Shown piece by piece: positions 8,950 to 16,123 of a stretch of DNA of 38,155 nt. The notes beneath the pieces are model-generated. The model saw only the letters and a program-made list of their open reading frames with translations, had not been told where the DNA came from and made no database searches. The DNA lies in the NCBI GenBank assembly GCA_902608305.1, contig CACLNK010000004.1, positions 1 through 38,155 on the forward strand, written 5' to 3'. This DNA is from an uncultured Pelagibacteraceae bacterium (GTDB lineage Bacteria; Pseudomonadota; Alphaproteobacteria; Pelagibacterales; Pelagibacteraceae). A program made the position numbers and the translations under genes. How positions within the stretch are numbered: position 1 is the stretch's first letter; each line of letters opens with the position of its first letter.

Positions 8950-9482
8950 AATAATTGAGAACTTAGCAAATCTTTATATTCAATGATTGATTTCATTTTG
9001 ATATCAGTCCTTTTTGCAACTTCATCAAATTTTCTAAGTCTTACCGAGTGTTTAAAAAAATCTTTTTTTTCAAATTCTTTACTTTTTTTTTTATTAAGTA
9101 CACCACCTTGTAACTTTAAACTTATCTTTGAAGCATCTGACAAGGAATTAAAATATTTTTTTTCTCTAGCAAGATATCTTTTAGCTAAGACATGATATTT
9201 AATTGGTTCAACCACATCTTTATTAAAAAATTTTTTTAAATATTCATATCCCATGTCCTCATGTTTACCATCTAAATTTTTACTCACCAATTTATCAGGA
9301 TCTTCCAAAAGGAAATGTCCATAATCATGAAGCAAACATGAACATATTAAGCTGTTAGAAGACTTTGCTTTTTCAGCAATCATTGCAGATTGTATCATAT
9401 GTTCTGAAATTGTTACTTTTTCACCAATATATAAAGATTTGTTATTTATAAAATTAGAAATAATTTTATCAATTATGTTCAT
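8946..9482 (-). CDS. PhnZ/TmpB-like HD-domain diiron oxygenase
   Basis: A 178-residue HD-domain protein. The residues Y18, E21, H28, H52-D53, H56, H74, H97 and K101 match, with almost identical spacing, those I recall for PhnZ (Y24, E27, H34, H58-D59, H62, H80, H104, K108). PhnZ is the mixed-valence diiron enzyme that cleaves the C-P bond of a 1-hydroxy-2-aminoethylphosphonate; TmpB does the same on a trimethylated substrate to give glycine betaine. A late R-L-R-K-F-D-E-V-A-K stretch supplies the final metal Asp. It lies between a TauD-type hydroxylase (5-base gap) and a GMC oxidoreductase (4-base overlap), which matches the hydroxylase plus HD-oxygenase pairing of that pathway. Family membership is strong; the exact substrate is inferred. 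Confidence 0.8.
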   Translation of the reverse strand: MNIIDKIISNFINNKSLYIGEKVTISEHMIQSAMIAEKAKSSNSLICSCLLHDYGHFLLEDPDKLVSKNLDGKHEDMGYEYLKKFFNKDVVEPIKYHVLAKRYLAREKKYFNSLSDASKISLKLQGGVLNKKKSKEFEKKDFFKHSVRLRKFDEVAKRTDIKMKSIIEYKDLLSSQLL

Positions 9483-9487
9483 TAAGA

Positions 9488-10321
9488 TTAATGAGGCTGA
9501 TCACCTTCAACCGCAATCCTATCCATTATTCTTTCATGACCTAACCCTCTTCCAGGATAAAAATCAGCTATTGCGAAATGAATAACACTTCTGTTGTCCC
9601 AAATGCAGACTGTATTTTCTGTCCATGTGAATCTACAAGTTAATTCAAGTCTAGCTTGATGCTCGAATATTTTATTTAGAATTTCATCACTTTCTTTTTT
9701 ATCTAAACCAATAATTTTTTTTGTATAAGTCCAATTTACAAACAATATTTTTTTTCCAGTTTCTGGGTGAGTTCGAACAATTGGATGTTCATTAGAATAT
9801 TCGTCATAGTTTTTTTTTCCATTACCTTCCATTTTTTTATAATTATCTATAAAAAATTCAGCTCCTAGTGAACTGTGGATAGCTCTTTTATCTTTTATTT
9901 TTTCTTTGATTTTTTCATCTAAAGTTTCCCAGGCAAGTTCCATGTTTGCAAAACAAGTATCACCACCAACAGGAGGAATCTTTATTGATTTTATTATTAC
10001 AGCTTTTGTTGGCTTAACATTATAACTAACATCGCTATGCCAATTTTCACCCCATTGATTTTTTTCATCTTCCGCTTTTATTATTCTTACAATTTCTGGA
10101 AATTTATCTAGCCCTTTTACATAAGCGTGAATTTCTAAGGGACCAAACTTTTCAGCCAAAGCCATATGTTCTTCTTCAGTGATTTTTTGATCTCTAAAAA
10201 AAATTACTTTATGTTCAAGCAACAAATCGTTAATTTTATTAAAGTTTTTGTTAGATGCATCTTTAAGATTTATGCCTTTAATTTCAGCACCAAGCGCTCC
10301 AGATAAAAGTTTTACTTCCAT
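9488..10321 (-). CDS. TauD/TfdA-family 2OG dioxygenase
   Basis: A 277-residue Fe(II)/2OG dioxygenase of the taurine dioxygenase family, cytosolic. Iron ligands are H95-x-D97 (W-H-S-D-V-S-Y) and H248 (W-D-N-R-S-V-I-H-F-A); R264 aligns with the 2OG-binding Arg of TauD and R268 with its second conserved Arg. The N-terminal G-A-L-G-A-E-I-K-G-I-N-L and V-I-F-F-R-D-Q segments are textbook for the family. A five-residue insertion sits between H248 and R264. It heads the trio with the PhnZ-like and GMC genes. TauD itself would suggest taurine, but the partner suggests hydroxylation of an aminophosphonate, as done by TmpA, which is a longer, related but distinct enzyme. Confidence 0.9.
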   Translation of the reverse strand: MEVKLLSGALGAEIKGINLKDASNKNFNKINDLLLEHKVIFFRDQKITEEEHMALAEKFGPLEIHAYVKGLDKFPEIVRIIKAEDEKNQWGENWHSDVSYNVKPTKAVIIKSIKIPPVGGDTCFANMELAWETLDEKIKEKIKDKRAIHSSLGAEFFIDNYKKMEGNGKKNYDEYSNEHPIVRTHPETGKKILFVNWTYTKKIIGLDKKESDEILNKIFEHQARLELTCRFTWTENTVCIWDNRSVIHFAIADFYPGRGLGHERIMDRIAVEGDQPH

Positions 10322-10355
10322 GACAATAATTTATATCTAGAAATTAAATTTGTCA
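10321..10355. promoter_or_regulatory. Imperfect inverted repeat in the divergent TauD / SMR promoter region
   Basis: TGACAA (10321-10326) and TTGTCA (10350-10355) face each other with further AATTT/AAATT pairing inside, centred on a TCTAGA. It fills the 54-base gap between the divergent starts and overlaps the first base of the TauD start codon. It could be an operator controlling both directions; no regulator gene is adjacent. Confidence 0.3.
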
Positions 10356-10375
10356 CTATATATAAGGATATATAT

Positions 10376-10717
10376 ATGAATCTTACATATGCATATACGT
10401 TTTTGTTTTTGGCAATTGTTTTTGAGGTATTGGCCACAAGTTTTTTAAAGGACACTTATGGTTTTACTAGGCTTTATCCTTCATTAATAGTTGTAACTGC
10501 TTTGTGCATTTGTCTTTTTCTTATGTCGCATGTAATGAAACTTATTCCAGTAGGAATAGTTTATGCTACTTGGGCGGGATTAGGGATTGTGGGCATAACA
10601 ATTATTGCAGTTATAAAATATAAGCAAATCCCCAATATACCAACTATTATAGGACTTTCACTTATAGTTGTTGGAGTTATCATTGTTCATTTAATGAATG
10701 ATATAAAAGTAGATTAA
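10376..10717 (+). CDS. Small multidrug resistance (SMR/EmrE-type) transporter
   Basis: A 113-residue four-helix inner-membrane protein. The essential Glu of helix 1 is in F-L-A-I-V-F-E-V-L-A-T-S-F-L-K, and the helix 3 signature I-V-Y-A-T-W-A-G-L-G is intact. Such proteins work as dimers exchanging protons for quaternary cations; some move betaine, choline or guanidinium rather than drugs. A run AAGGA sits 8 bases before the ATG. It is divergent from the TauD-HD-GMC operon, so transport of a quaternary amine linked to that pathway is possible. It converges on the thioesterase gene with four bases between stops. Confidence 0.88.
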   Translation: MNLTYAYTFLFLAIVFEVLATSFLKDTYGFTRLYPSLIVVTALCICLFLMSHVMKLIPVGIVYATWAGLGIVGITIIAVIKYKQIPNIPTIIGLSLIVVGVIIVHLMNDIKVD

Positions 10718-10721
10718 TTAA

Positions 10722-11189
10722 TTATTTTTTAAGTTTATTTGAGAACTTTAAATTATCAGATTTAAACTGAGATTTATTTTTATTAATAAACTCATCTATA
10801 ATAATTTTTTTTTCTTTTTCAATTTCAGCAACTTTTCTAATATTTAAGTCGATATATAGAGACAAAACTTCTGTAGTTGCCGAAAGTGTATTTTTGGCTT
10901 TGTCATACATTTCTAATTTATAGTGTAATCTTTTATTATCATGGTCAAAGTGGGAAAGGTAAACATCAACCAGATCTCCTTCTTTAACTTCTTGATTATA
11001 AGTTGTATGAGTTTCTACTACCATTGTGCTTTTTTTTGTTGTTTTGGCAGAGTGTTCACCCATCTTAAATTTTGATAAAATTACTTCAGCACCTAAATCA
11101 AAAACCAGAATATAGTAAGACAGATTCATATGATTATTATAATCAGTCCATTCTTTAATTATTTTTTTGGTAGTGAGCAGAACTGACAT
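10722..11189 (-). CDS. 4HBT hotdog thioesterase, betainyl-CoA thioesterase-like
   Basis: A 155-residue hotdog-fold acyl-CoA thioesterase. The segment E-W-T-D-Y-N-N-H-M-N-L-S-Y-Y has the catalytic Asp and N-x-H-M-N signature, close to the E-W-x-D-Y-N-G-H-M-N form of the carnitine-pathway thioesterases that release betaine from betainyl-CoA. V-V-E-T-H-T-T-Y and K-R-L-H-Y-K also fit. The C-terminal 30 residues are a Lys-rich tail. The gene begins two bases after the ParA-like gene, so the pair is co-transcribed, although the functions look unrelated. The precise acyl-CoA is inferred from similarity only. Confidence 0.75.
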   Translation of the reverse strand: MSVLLTTKKIIKEWTDYNNHMNLSYYILVFDLGAEVILSKFKMGEHSAKTTKKSTMVVETHTTYNQEVKEGDLVDVYLSHFDHDNKRLHYKLEMYDKAKNTLSATTEVLSLYIDLNIRKVAEIEKEKKIIIDEFINKNKSQFKSDNLKFSNKLKK

Positions 11190-11191
11190 TT

Positions 11192-11830
11192 CTATTTTAC
11201 TTCTGATAGAATTTGTTCTGATAGTTGTTTAATTTCCTCTATAGCAACACTTTTTTTTTGTTTTTCAACGGCAGTTTTACCTTCACCCATAGAAGCAGCA
11301 TAAATTTGACGATGCCCAATTATTGTTTTAGTAGATAAAATATCTAAGCTCTTAATAAAATCTTTTGTTTTACTAATAAGTTTAGATCTTTGATTAGCTC
11401 TATTGATTTGTATTAAAATTTTTTTATTTGCTTTTTTTGCTATATCTACGATTGCACCTGTTGCCCAAAAATCAACGTGTGAAGCTGCCATTGGAATTAA
11501 AACTAGATCTGCTGCCTCAATAGATGGGCGTGCATCAGATTCTATTTTTGGAGGAGTGTCTATAATTACGATATCATGATCTTTTTTTAATGTTTTTGAC
11601 TCATACTGTGCCCCCCACAGACTAGCAGTTTTAAAAGTTAAATGTCCGTTTGAAAGCTTCTTTTCCGATCGTATCATAAACCATTGTCCTAGGCTTCCCT
11701 GTGGATCAGTATCAATAATAGCAATTTTTAAGTTATGGTATTTTATAAAAGCAAGAGCTAAATGCACCGCAAGAGTTGTTTTTCCAGTCCCTCCTTTTTG
11801 TTGTGCAATAGTTATGACTTTTGAAAGCAT
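11192..11830 (-). CDS. ParA/MinD-family ATPase, orphan
   Basis: A 212-residue deviant Walker ATPase. The Walker A motif is K-G-G-T-G-K-T-T with the signature Lys before G-G-T-G; the A' box is I-D-T-D-P-Q-G-S-L and Walker B is D-I-V-I-I-D-T-P-P. Such proteins position chromosomes, plasmids or protein cargo using ATP-dependent dimers. No ParB-like gene or parS-like repeat is visible nearby, so this is not a standard partition operon. It is shorter than chromosomal ParA and resembles the stand-alone ParA proteins common in alphaproteobacteria. It is the first gene of a two-gene unit with the thioesterase and is divergent from the rhodopsin operon. Confidence 0.85.
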   Translation of the reverse strand: MLSKVITIAQQKGGTGKTTLAVHLALAFIKYHNLKIAIIDTDPQGSLGQWFMIRSEKKLSNGHLTFKTASLWGAQYESKTLKKDHDIVIIDTPPKIESDARPSIEAADLVLIPMAASHVDFWATGAIVDIAKKANKKILIQINRANQRSKLISKTKDFIKSLDILSTKTIIGHRQIYAASMGEGKTAVEKQKKSVAIEEIKQLSEQILSEVK

Positions 11831-12009
11831 TTGGACATAATATAGTTAATAAATGTTCAACGGAATAAAATTTTAGAATTATAAACAAGCTATTAATTTT
11901 TTATTATTTGAATCGGGATGAAAATTTTCTATTACAGATTGAATTTAAATTAAATCTAGTATGGATTGTATTTAAGAAAAATTAATTTTTTTTGTAAATT
12001 AATATTTTT

Positions 12010-12040
12010 TTGTCAAAAATCTGCTTCTATAAAATATATA
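12010..12040 (+). promoter_or_regulatory. Candidate sigma-70-type promoter for the rhodopsin operon
   Basis: TTGTCA (12010-12015) is followed, 17 to 19 bases later, by AATATA/TATATA (12033-12040). Start of transcription would leave about 90 bases of leader before the ATG at 12142. In such AT-rich DNA chance matches are common, so this is only a candidate. Confidence 0.3.
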
Positions 12041-12052
12041 TAAAAAATTTAA

Positions 12053-12070
12053 ATTGATTTAGATTGATTT
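12053..12070. repeat. Two direct ATTGATTT repeats one helical turn apart
   Basis: ATTGATTT occurs at 12053-12060 and 12063-12070, ten bases apart, just downstream of the candidate promoter. Repeats on the same DNA face can bind a regulator, but the word is short and AT-rich. Confidence 0.3.
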
Positions 12071-12141
12071 GTGAGAAGATCTGAACTTAAATAGCAAGAA
12101 TTATTAAAAATAATTTTAAAAAAGAGGGTGAGAAGGGGTTC

Positions 12142-12840
12142 ATGAACAAATTATTGCTGCCACAGGACGTAGTCGGAGGATCTTTCTGGTTAATTTCGGT
12201 TGCAATGATAGGAGCGGCTATATTTTTCTTCCTTGAAAGAGGTCGGCTATCAAGTAGATGGGGCACAGCTATGAATTTAGTGGGTGTTATAGCTCTAATG
12301 TCCTCTATACATTACTTCTACGCTAAGAATTTATGGGTTTTGAACGGACAGGCACCTACAGCATTAAGATATATTGATTGGATTTTAACTTTTCCACTTA
12401 CAATATTGACTTTTTATGTAATGCTTAGATCAGTTACTGACGTTAAACGAGGAATGTTCTGGCGTTTGCTAGTTGGAACGCTTGTTTGGGTCATAGCACA
12501 ACTATTAGGAGCTTATGGATACATGAGTGTTACTTTAGGATTTCTAGTAGGTATAGTTGGTTGGCTTTATATTATTGGTGAGCTGTATATGGGCGATGCA
12601 GGTAGAAGCAATGCATCCTGCAATAATGAGAGCGTTCAAATGGCATTTTTTGCAAACAGACTAATAATAACCATAGGTTTTTCGATTTATCATATTGGAT
12701 ACTTTATTGAACACTTAGCTGGAGGAGCAAATCTTAACAGTTTAAACATAATTTACAATTTGGCCGACCTATTAAACAAAATTATTTTTGGGATGATAAT
12801 TTATAGTGCGGCTTTACAAGACACTAGGAAAGGGGCTTGA
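12142..12840 (+). CDS. Proteorhodopsin-family microbial rhodopsin with atypical D-T-T triad
   Basis: A seven-helix retinal protein of 232 residues, alignable end to end with proteorhodopsin (PR). The Schiff-base Lys is K213 (Y-N-L-A-D-L-L-N-K), with counterion partner D209; helix C reads R76-Y-I-D79-W80-x2-T83. H57, the PR counterion His, is kept. The third position of the triad, Glu108 in PR (proton donor), is T90; the colour-tuning position 105 is T87 instead of Leu or Gln. In helix F the nearly invariant Trp and Pro of the retinal pocket are F180 and H184. F134 occupies the site that is Gly in carotenoid-antenna rhodopsins. It lacks the signal peptide seen in many PRs. It heads a ten-gene operon; no carotenoid or retinal genes are in view. 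Slow pumping or sensing are both possible. Confidence 0.93.
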   Translation: MNKLLLPQDVVGGSFWLISVAMIGAAIFFFLERGRLSSRWGTAMNLVGVIALMSSIHYFYAKNLWVLNGQAPTALRYIDWILTFPLTILTFYVMLRSVTDVKRGMFWRLLVGTLVWVIAQLLGAYGYMSVTLGFLVGIVGWLYIIGELYMGDAGRSNASCNNESVQMAFFANRLIITIGFSIYHIGYFIEHLAGGANLNSLNIIYNLADLLNKIIFGMIIYSAALQDTRKGA

Positions 12841-12843
12841 ATT

Positions 12844-12850
12844 AAGGAGG
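12844..12850 (+). promoter_or_regulatory. Strong ribosome binding site for the SPFH gene
   Basis: A perfect AAGGAGG lies 8 bases before the ATG at 12859. Most genes here have weak sites, so this suggests high translation of the flotillin-like protein relative to its neighbours. Confidence 0.8.
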
Positions 12851-12858
12851 GATAATTT

Positions 12859-14829
12859 ATGACTAAAGGAGCAGATATAATAGCAGCAATAATTTTACTG
12901 GCACTTGCAATAGCAATTATAGTTTATTTATTGCATTGGCTATATAGAAGATCATCAAAAGAAGTTTCATTTGTACGTACAGGGATGCTTGGTGAAAAGG
13001 TTGTGATATCGGGAGGCGCATTTGTTTTACCTATAATTCACAACATTACTCAAGTTGGAATGCGTACTTTAAGCATAACTATTAAAAGAGGCGGAGATAA
13101 ATCATTAATAACAAAAGATAGAATGAGAGCTGAGCTAGTAACAGAATTTTTTACAAAAGTTCCACCTGATACAAGAGCTGTAGCAACCGCTGCACAAACT
13201 TTAGGTAACAGAACTCTTGACCCTGAACATTTAAGAGAAGTAGTTCAAGGACGTTTTGCAGATGCACTTGGGGAAGTTGCTGCAAAAATGACATTAGATG
13301 AAATACAAGAAAACCGGGGACAATTTGTAAAAGAAGTTACAAAAATCGCAGACGCATCAATAGGTCACACGGGATTAGCATTAGAAACTGTTTCTATAAT
13401 ATCATTGGATCAAACTCCAATTGAACAATTTAATCCTGCAAATACTTTTGACTCTCAAGGTTTAACGCAATTAACAGAACAAATTGAGTCAAGAAAGAAA
13501 AAAAGAAACGATATTACACAAGATACGAAAATTTCAATTGAAAATAAAAACTTGGAAACTATTCAAAAAGAATTGGAAATTAAAAAAAATGAAGAATTTT
13601 CAAGATACCAACAAGAGAGAGAAGTTGCTATTCAAAAGTCAAAAGAAAGAACAGAGACTATAAAACAAAGAGCAGAAAAAGACCGCGAAGCTGAAGAAGC
13701 TGAAATAACAAGCCAAGAACAAATTGAAGTTGCAAAAATTTCTCAAAATCAAGTTATTGAAGTTGAAAAGAAATTAACAGAAACAAGACTGATCGAAGAA
13801 ATTGAAAAACGAAGAAAAGAACAAAATGAGTTAGAAAAAAATGCGGCTTATGAAATAAGACAAAAAGATCTAGAAACTGAAGTTAAAATTTTGAACCTAG
13901 ATAAAGAAAGTGAGTATGCGCGCTTAGAAAAACAAAGATTAGTTGATATAAAACGTGCGCAAGAAAAAGCTGCTATAATTAAAGAACAATCTGAAAGACA
14001 AAAAGATGCTGAGGAAGCACAAATAATTTCTGAACAAGAAATTAAAAATGCTAAAATTGCTCAGCAAAGAAATATAGATTCTCACAGAATTGAGACAGAA
14101 AGAGAAGTGAGACTTCTTGATATAGAAAAAGCGAAGAGATTAAGCATAGAGGAACACCAAAAAAATCTTGAAGTAATTAATAAATCAAAACAAGTTTTAA
14201 AATCTAAAGCTGAAGAAGAATCTACAAGAGCTAGAGCAATAGAGGCTGAAGAAAAAGCTAACTCAGCTAGATACGTTGAAAAAGCCCAAGGGATTAAGAA
14301 AGTTGATGTTATTACTGCAGCTTCAAAAGCTGAGCAGGATAAATACTCAACTATGGCAGCAAAATTAAGATATGAGATAGATGCTGCCGGCAAAGAAGCA
14401 TTGAATGCTGCTGAAAACTTAAGAAGTGATGCAAGCAGAAGAAGCGCCTTAAGATTAAAACTTGCTGAAAAAATTGAAGGAATCATTAGAGAAAGTGTTA
14501 AACCGATGGCAAATATTGGAGATATTAAAATTGTTGATGTTAACGGTTTACCTGGTTTTAGTGGAACTTCTGGTTCAGGAAGCAGTGGCGAAACATTAAC
14601 TACAGGGGGATCTGGAAGAAGTGGCAATTTAGCTGACAATGTTGTTAGTTCTGCGCTACGTTATAGAGCACATCAACCATTTCTAGATAGTTTGCTTAAA
14701 GAAATTGGAATGGCTCCAGGCGAAATAAGCAATATCAGAAATATTCTTGGTGATTATGAAAATCCAAAAAAAGATTATCATATGAACTTTGATAAAGATC
14801 CAACCAAGGGAACCAAAAGTTCTAAGTAA
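12859..14829 (+). CDS. Flotillin/YqiK-like SPFH-domain membrane protein
   Basis: A 656-residue SPFH protein. One N-terminal membrane helix (about residues 7-28) is followed by the SPFH/band-7 domain (about 35-190, starting F-V-R-T-G and including G-G-A-F-V-L-P). Then comes a very long charged coiled coil (about 195-490) with a near duplication: the stretch starting at residue 257 resembles that at 363, a 106-residue period with shared A-E-E-A-x-I and I-x-x-A-K-I words. A flotillin C-terminal segment (490-570) precedes a Gly/Ser-rich linker (about 575-605) and a short tail. Flotillins build ring-like membrane microdomain scaffolds. It directly follows the rhodopsin (18-base gap, strong SD), so it may cluster rhodopsin or the downstream symporter in the inner membrane; that role is inferred. 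Confidence 0.88.
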   Translation: MTKGADIIAAIILLALAIAIIVYLLHWLYRRSSKEVSFVRTGMLGEKVVISGGAFVLPIIHNITQVGMRTLSITIKRGGDKSLITKDRMRAELVTEFFTKVPPDTRAVATAAQTLGNRTLDPEHLREVVQGRFADALGEVAAKMTLDEIQENRGQFVKEVTKIADASIGHTGLALETVSIISLDQTPIEQFNPANTFDSQGLTQLTEQIESRKKKRNDITQDTKISIENKNLETIQKELEIKKNEEFSRYQQEREVAIQKSKERTETIKQRAEKDREAEEAEITSQEQIEVAKISQNQVIEVEKKLTETRLIEEIEKRRKEQNELEKNAAYEIRQKDLETEVKILNLDKESEYARLEKQRLVDIKRAQEKAAIIKEQSERQKDAEEAQIISEQEIKNAKIAQQRNIDSHRIETEREVRLLDIEKAKRLSIEEHQKNLEVINKSKQVLKSKAEEESTRARAIEAEEKANSARYVEKAQGIKKVDVITAASKAEQDKYSTMAAKLRYEIDAAGKEALNAAENLRSDASRRSALRLKLAEKIEGIIRESVKPMANIGDIKIVDVNGLPGFSGTSGSGSSGETLTTGGSGRSGNLADNVVSSALRYRAHQPFLDSLLKEIGMAPGEISNIRNILGDYENPKKDYHMNFDKDPTKGTKSSK

Positions 14830-14844
14830 CGAAAGTAAAATATT

Positions 14845-15234
14845 ATGAGTAGTGAGTTAGATAATTGGGCAAAGAAATACGAAGACCTTACAAATAGTGA
14901 TGAAACTATTGGAGCAATGGCGAAATATTATTCATGCTCTTTTATGTTTGATATGGAAAAAGCTAAGGTGATTATCGAAATGCACGATGGAAAGGTTAAG
15001 AATATTAATACCAATCCAGGACCTTTAGATGCATACGATTTTGCTCTTCGAGCTTCAGCAAATACTTGGAAAGAATTTAGCCAACCCATGCCAAAGCCTA
15101 TGTATCATGGAATATGGTCAGCTAGTTTTAGAAAAGATTTAAAAATTGAAGGTAACCACTTAATTTTAATGAAAAATTTAAGAAATTTTACTGTTCAGTT
15201 TGAATTACTCAGAAAAACAGGAGTACCGGTTTAA
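14845..15234 (+). CDS. Small protein, possibly SCP2-like sterol/lipid carrier fold
   Basis: A 129-residue soluble protein. The order of segments (a strand with M-E-K-A-K-V-I-I-E-M-H-D-G-K-V, a polar turn, a helix with D-A-Y-D-F-A-L-R-A-S, a Trp-containing K-E-F segment, a G-I-W-S-A-S-F-R-K-D stretch, and a final N-H-L-I-L-M-K-N-L strand) is reminiscent of the SCP2 sterol-carrier fold, where D-G-x-V and a mid-protein Trp helix recur. I cannot confirm the family. It sits 15 bases after the SPFH gene and 31 before the alpha/beta hydrolase gene, which has its own AAGGAG site. It may bind a hydrophobic substrate or coenzyme for the downstream enzymes. Confidence 0.5.
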   Translation: MSSELDNWAKKYEDLTNSDETIGAMAKYYSCSFMFDMEKAKVIIEMHDGKVKNINTNPGPLDAYDFALRASANTWKEFSQPMPKPMYHGIWSASFRKDLKIEGNHLILMKNLRNFTVQFELLRKTGVPV

Positions 15235-15265
15235 TGAATTATTTTAAATTAAAAGGAGAATTACA

Positions 15266-16120
15266 ATGGTAAGGCATCATGATGTTGTAGGTCGTTATGT
15301 TACTATTGAAGTTGACGATTGTGAATATAAAGTTTTCTATCTACAAAATGGAAAAGGTATACCGCTAATTTGTCAACATACAGCAGGATGTCACAATCAT
15401 CAGTGGAGAGGTCTTCTTGAAGATAAAGAAATTACTAAAGACTATAATGTTATTGCTTATGACTTGCCAAGACATGGAAAATCAGATCCGCCACACAATA
15501 AAGAATGGTGGAAAGAAGAATATAAGTTAACAGCTGAACATTATTGTAATTTTATCGTGAAGTTATGTGATGCTTTAGGTTTACAAAGACCTATTTTTAT
15601 GGGCTCTTCTTTTGGTGGTAACGTAGCTTTGCAACTAGCTTTGCGTCATCCAAATAAATTTAGAGCAGTTATACCAGTAGAAGCAGCTGATTATGCTCCA
15701 GGATTTTATTTAGATTGGTGGAGACATCCTCACGCAAATGCAGCACAAGTTTGTGCAAGTGGAACATGGGATCTTATGGCACCTCAGTCCCCAGAAAAAG
15801 ATAGATGGTTAACCTGGCATTATTATACTCAAGGCTCAGAAGCATTTAAGGGAGATTTACATTTTTACTCAGTTGATCATGATTTAAGAAAAGAATTAAA
15901 AAATATTGATGGACATAAATGTCCTGTTGTTATGTTAACAGGGACGTATGATTATTTAACACCGCCTGAAGCAACGGAGAATACGGCTCGGCAAATAAAG
16001 GGTGGAGTTTATATTGAAATGACCGACATAGGACATTTTCCAATGAGTGAAAATCATGAAGTCTTTAGAGTTTATTTAATGGAAGCACTAAAAATTATTA
16101 ATGAAAGGACTAATAAATAA
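15266..16120 (+). CDS. Alpha/beta-hydrolase
   Basis: A 284-residue alpha/beta-hydrolase. The nucleophile elbow is G113-S-S115-F-G-G, the acid is probably D229 (T-G-T-Y-D-Y-L-T-P-P) and the base H257 (D-I-G-H-F-P-M-S-E). The oxyanion strand carries Q-H-T-A-G-C-H-N-H instead of the usual H-G. It could hydrolyse an ester, amide or C-C bond. It precedes the two DMFase-like subunits by three bases, so it likely acts in the same pathway, perhaps on a carbon product or a bulkier precursor. The start has AAGGAG eight bases upstream. Confidence 0.9.
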   Translation: MVRHHDVVGRYVTIEVDDCEYKVFYLQNGKGIPLICQHTAGCHNHQWRGLLEDKEITKDYNVIAYDLPRHGKSDPPHNKEWWKEEYKLTAEHYCNFIVKLCDALGLQRPIFMGSSFGGNVALQLALRHPNKFRAVIPVEAADYAPGFYLDWWRHPHANAAQVCASGTWDLMAPQSPEKDRWLTWHYYTQGSEAFKGDLHFYSVDHDLRKELKNIDGHKCPVVMLTGTYDYLTPPEATENTARQIKGGVYIEMTDIGHFPMSENHEVFRVYLMEALKIINERTNK

Positions 16121-16123
16121 TTT

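Larger units (their letters stand above)
11831..12141. promoter_or_regulatory. 311-base divergent regulatory region (ParA-like gene / rhodopsin operon)
   Basis: No gene is visible. The stretch is almost pure A/T with several long T runs, and holds the start region of the leftward ParA unit and the rightward rhodopsin operon. Near the rhodopsin start a purine run (AGAGGGTGAGAAGGGG) supplies a ribosome binding site. It is one of the longest spacers in the window, consistent with a regulated promoter for the ten-gene operon. Confidence 0.5.

Noticed and set aside
11192..11830. Plasmid partition locus
   Set aside because: There is no ParB-like gene, no iterons and no origin; the neighbours are metabolic.
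12379..12411. Sodium-pump (NDQ) or chloride-pump (NTQ) rhodopsin
   Set aside because: The triad reads Asp-Thr-Thr, and no Asn or Gln occupies the diagnostic places.
12541..12543. Carotenoid-antenna rhodopsin
   Set aside because: The fenestration position is Phe (F134), not Gly, and no carotenoid genes are nearby.
14082..14639. Opposite-strand open frame inside the SPFH gene
   Set aside because: It is a mirror of the Ala/Glu/Lys-rich coiled coil, without a ribosome site or recognisable domain.
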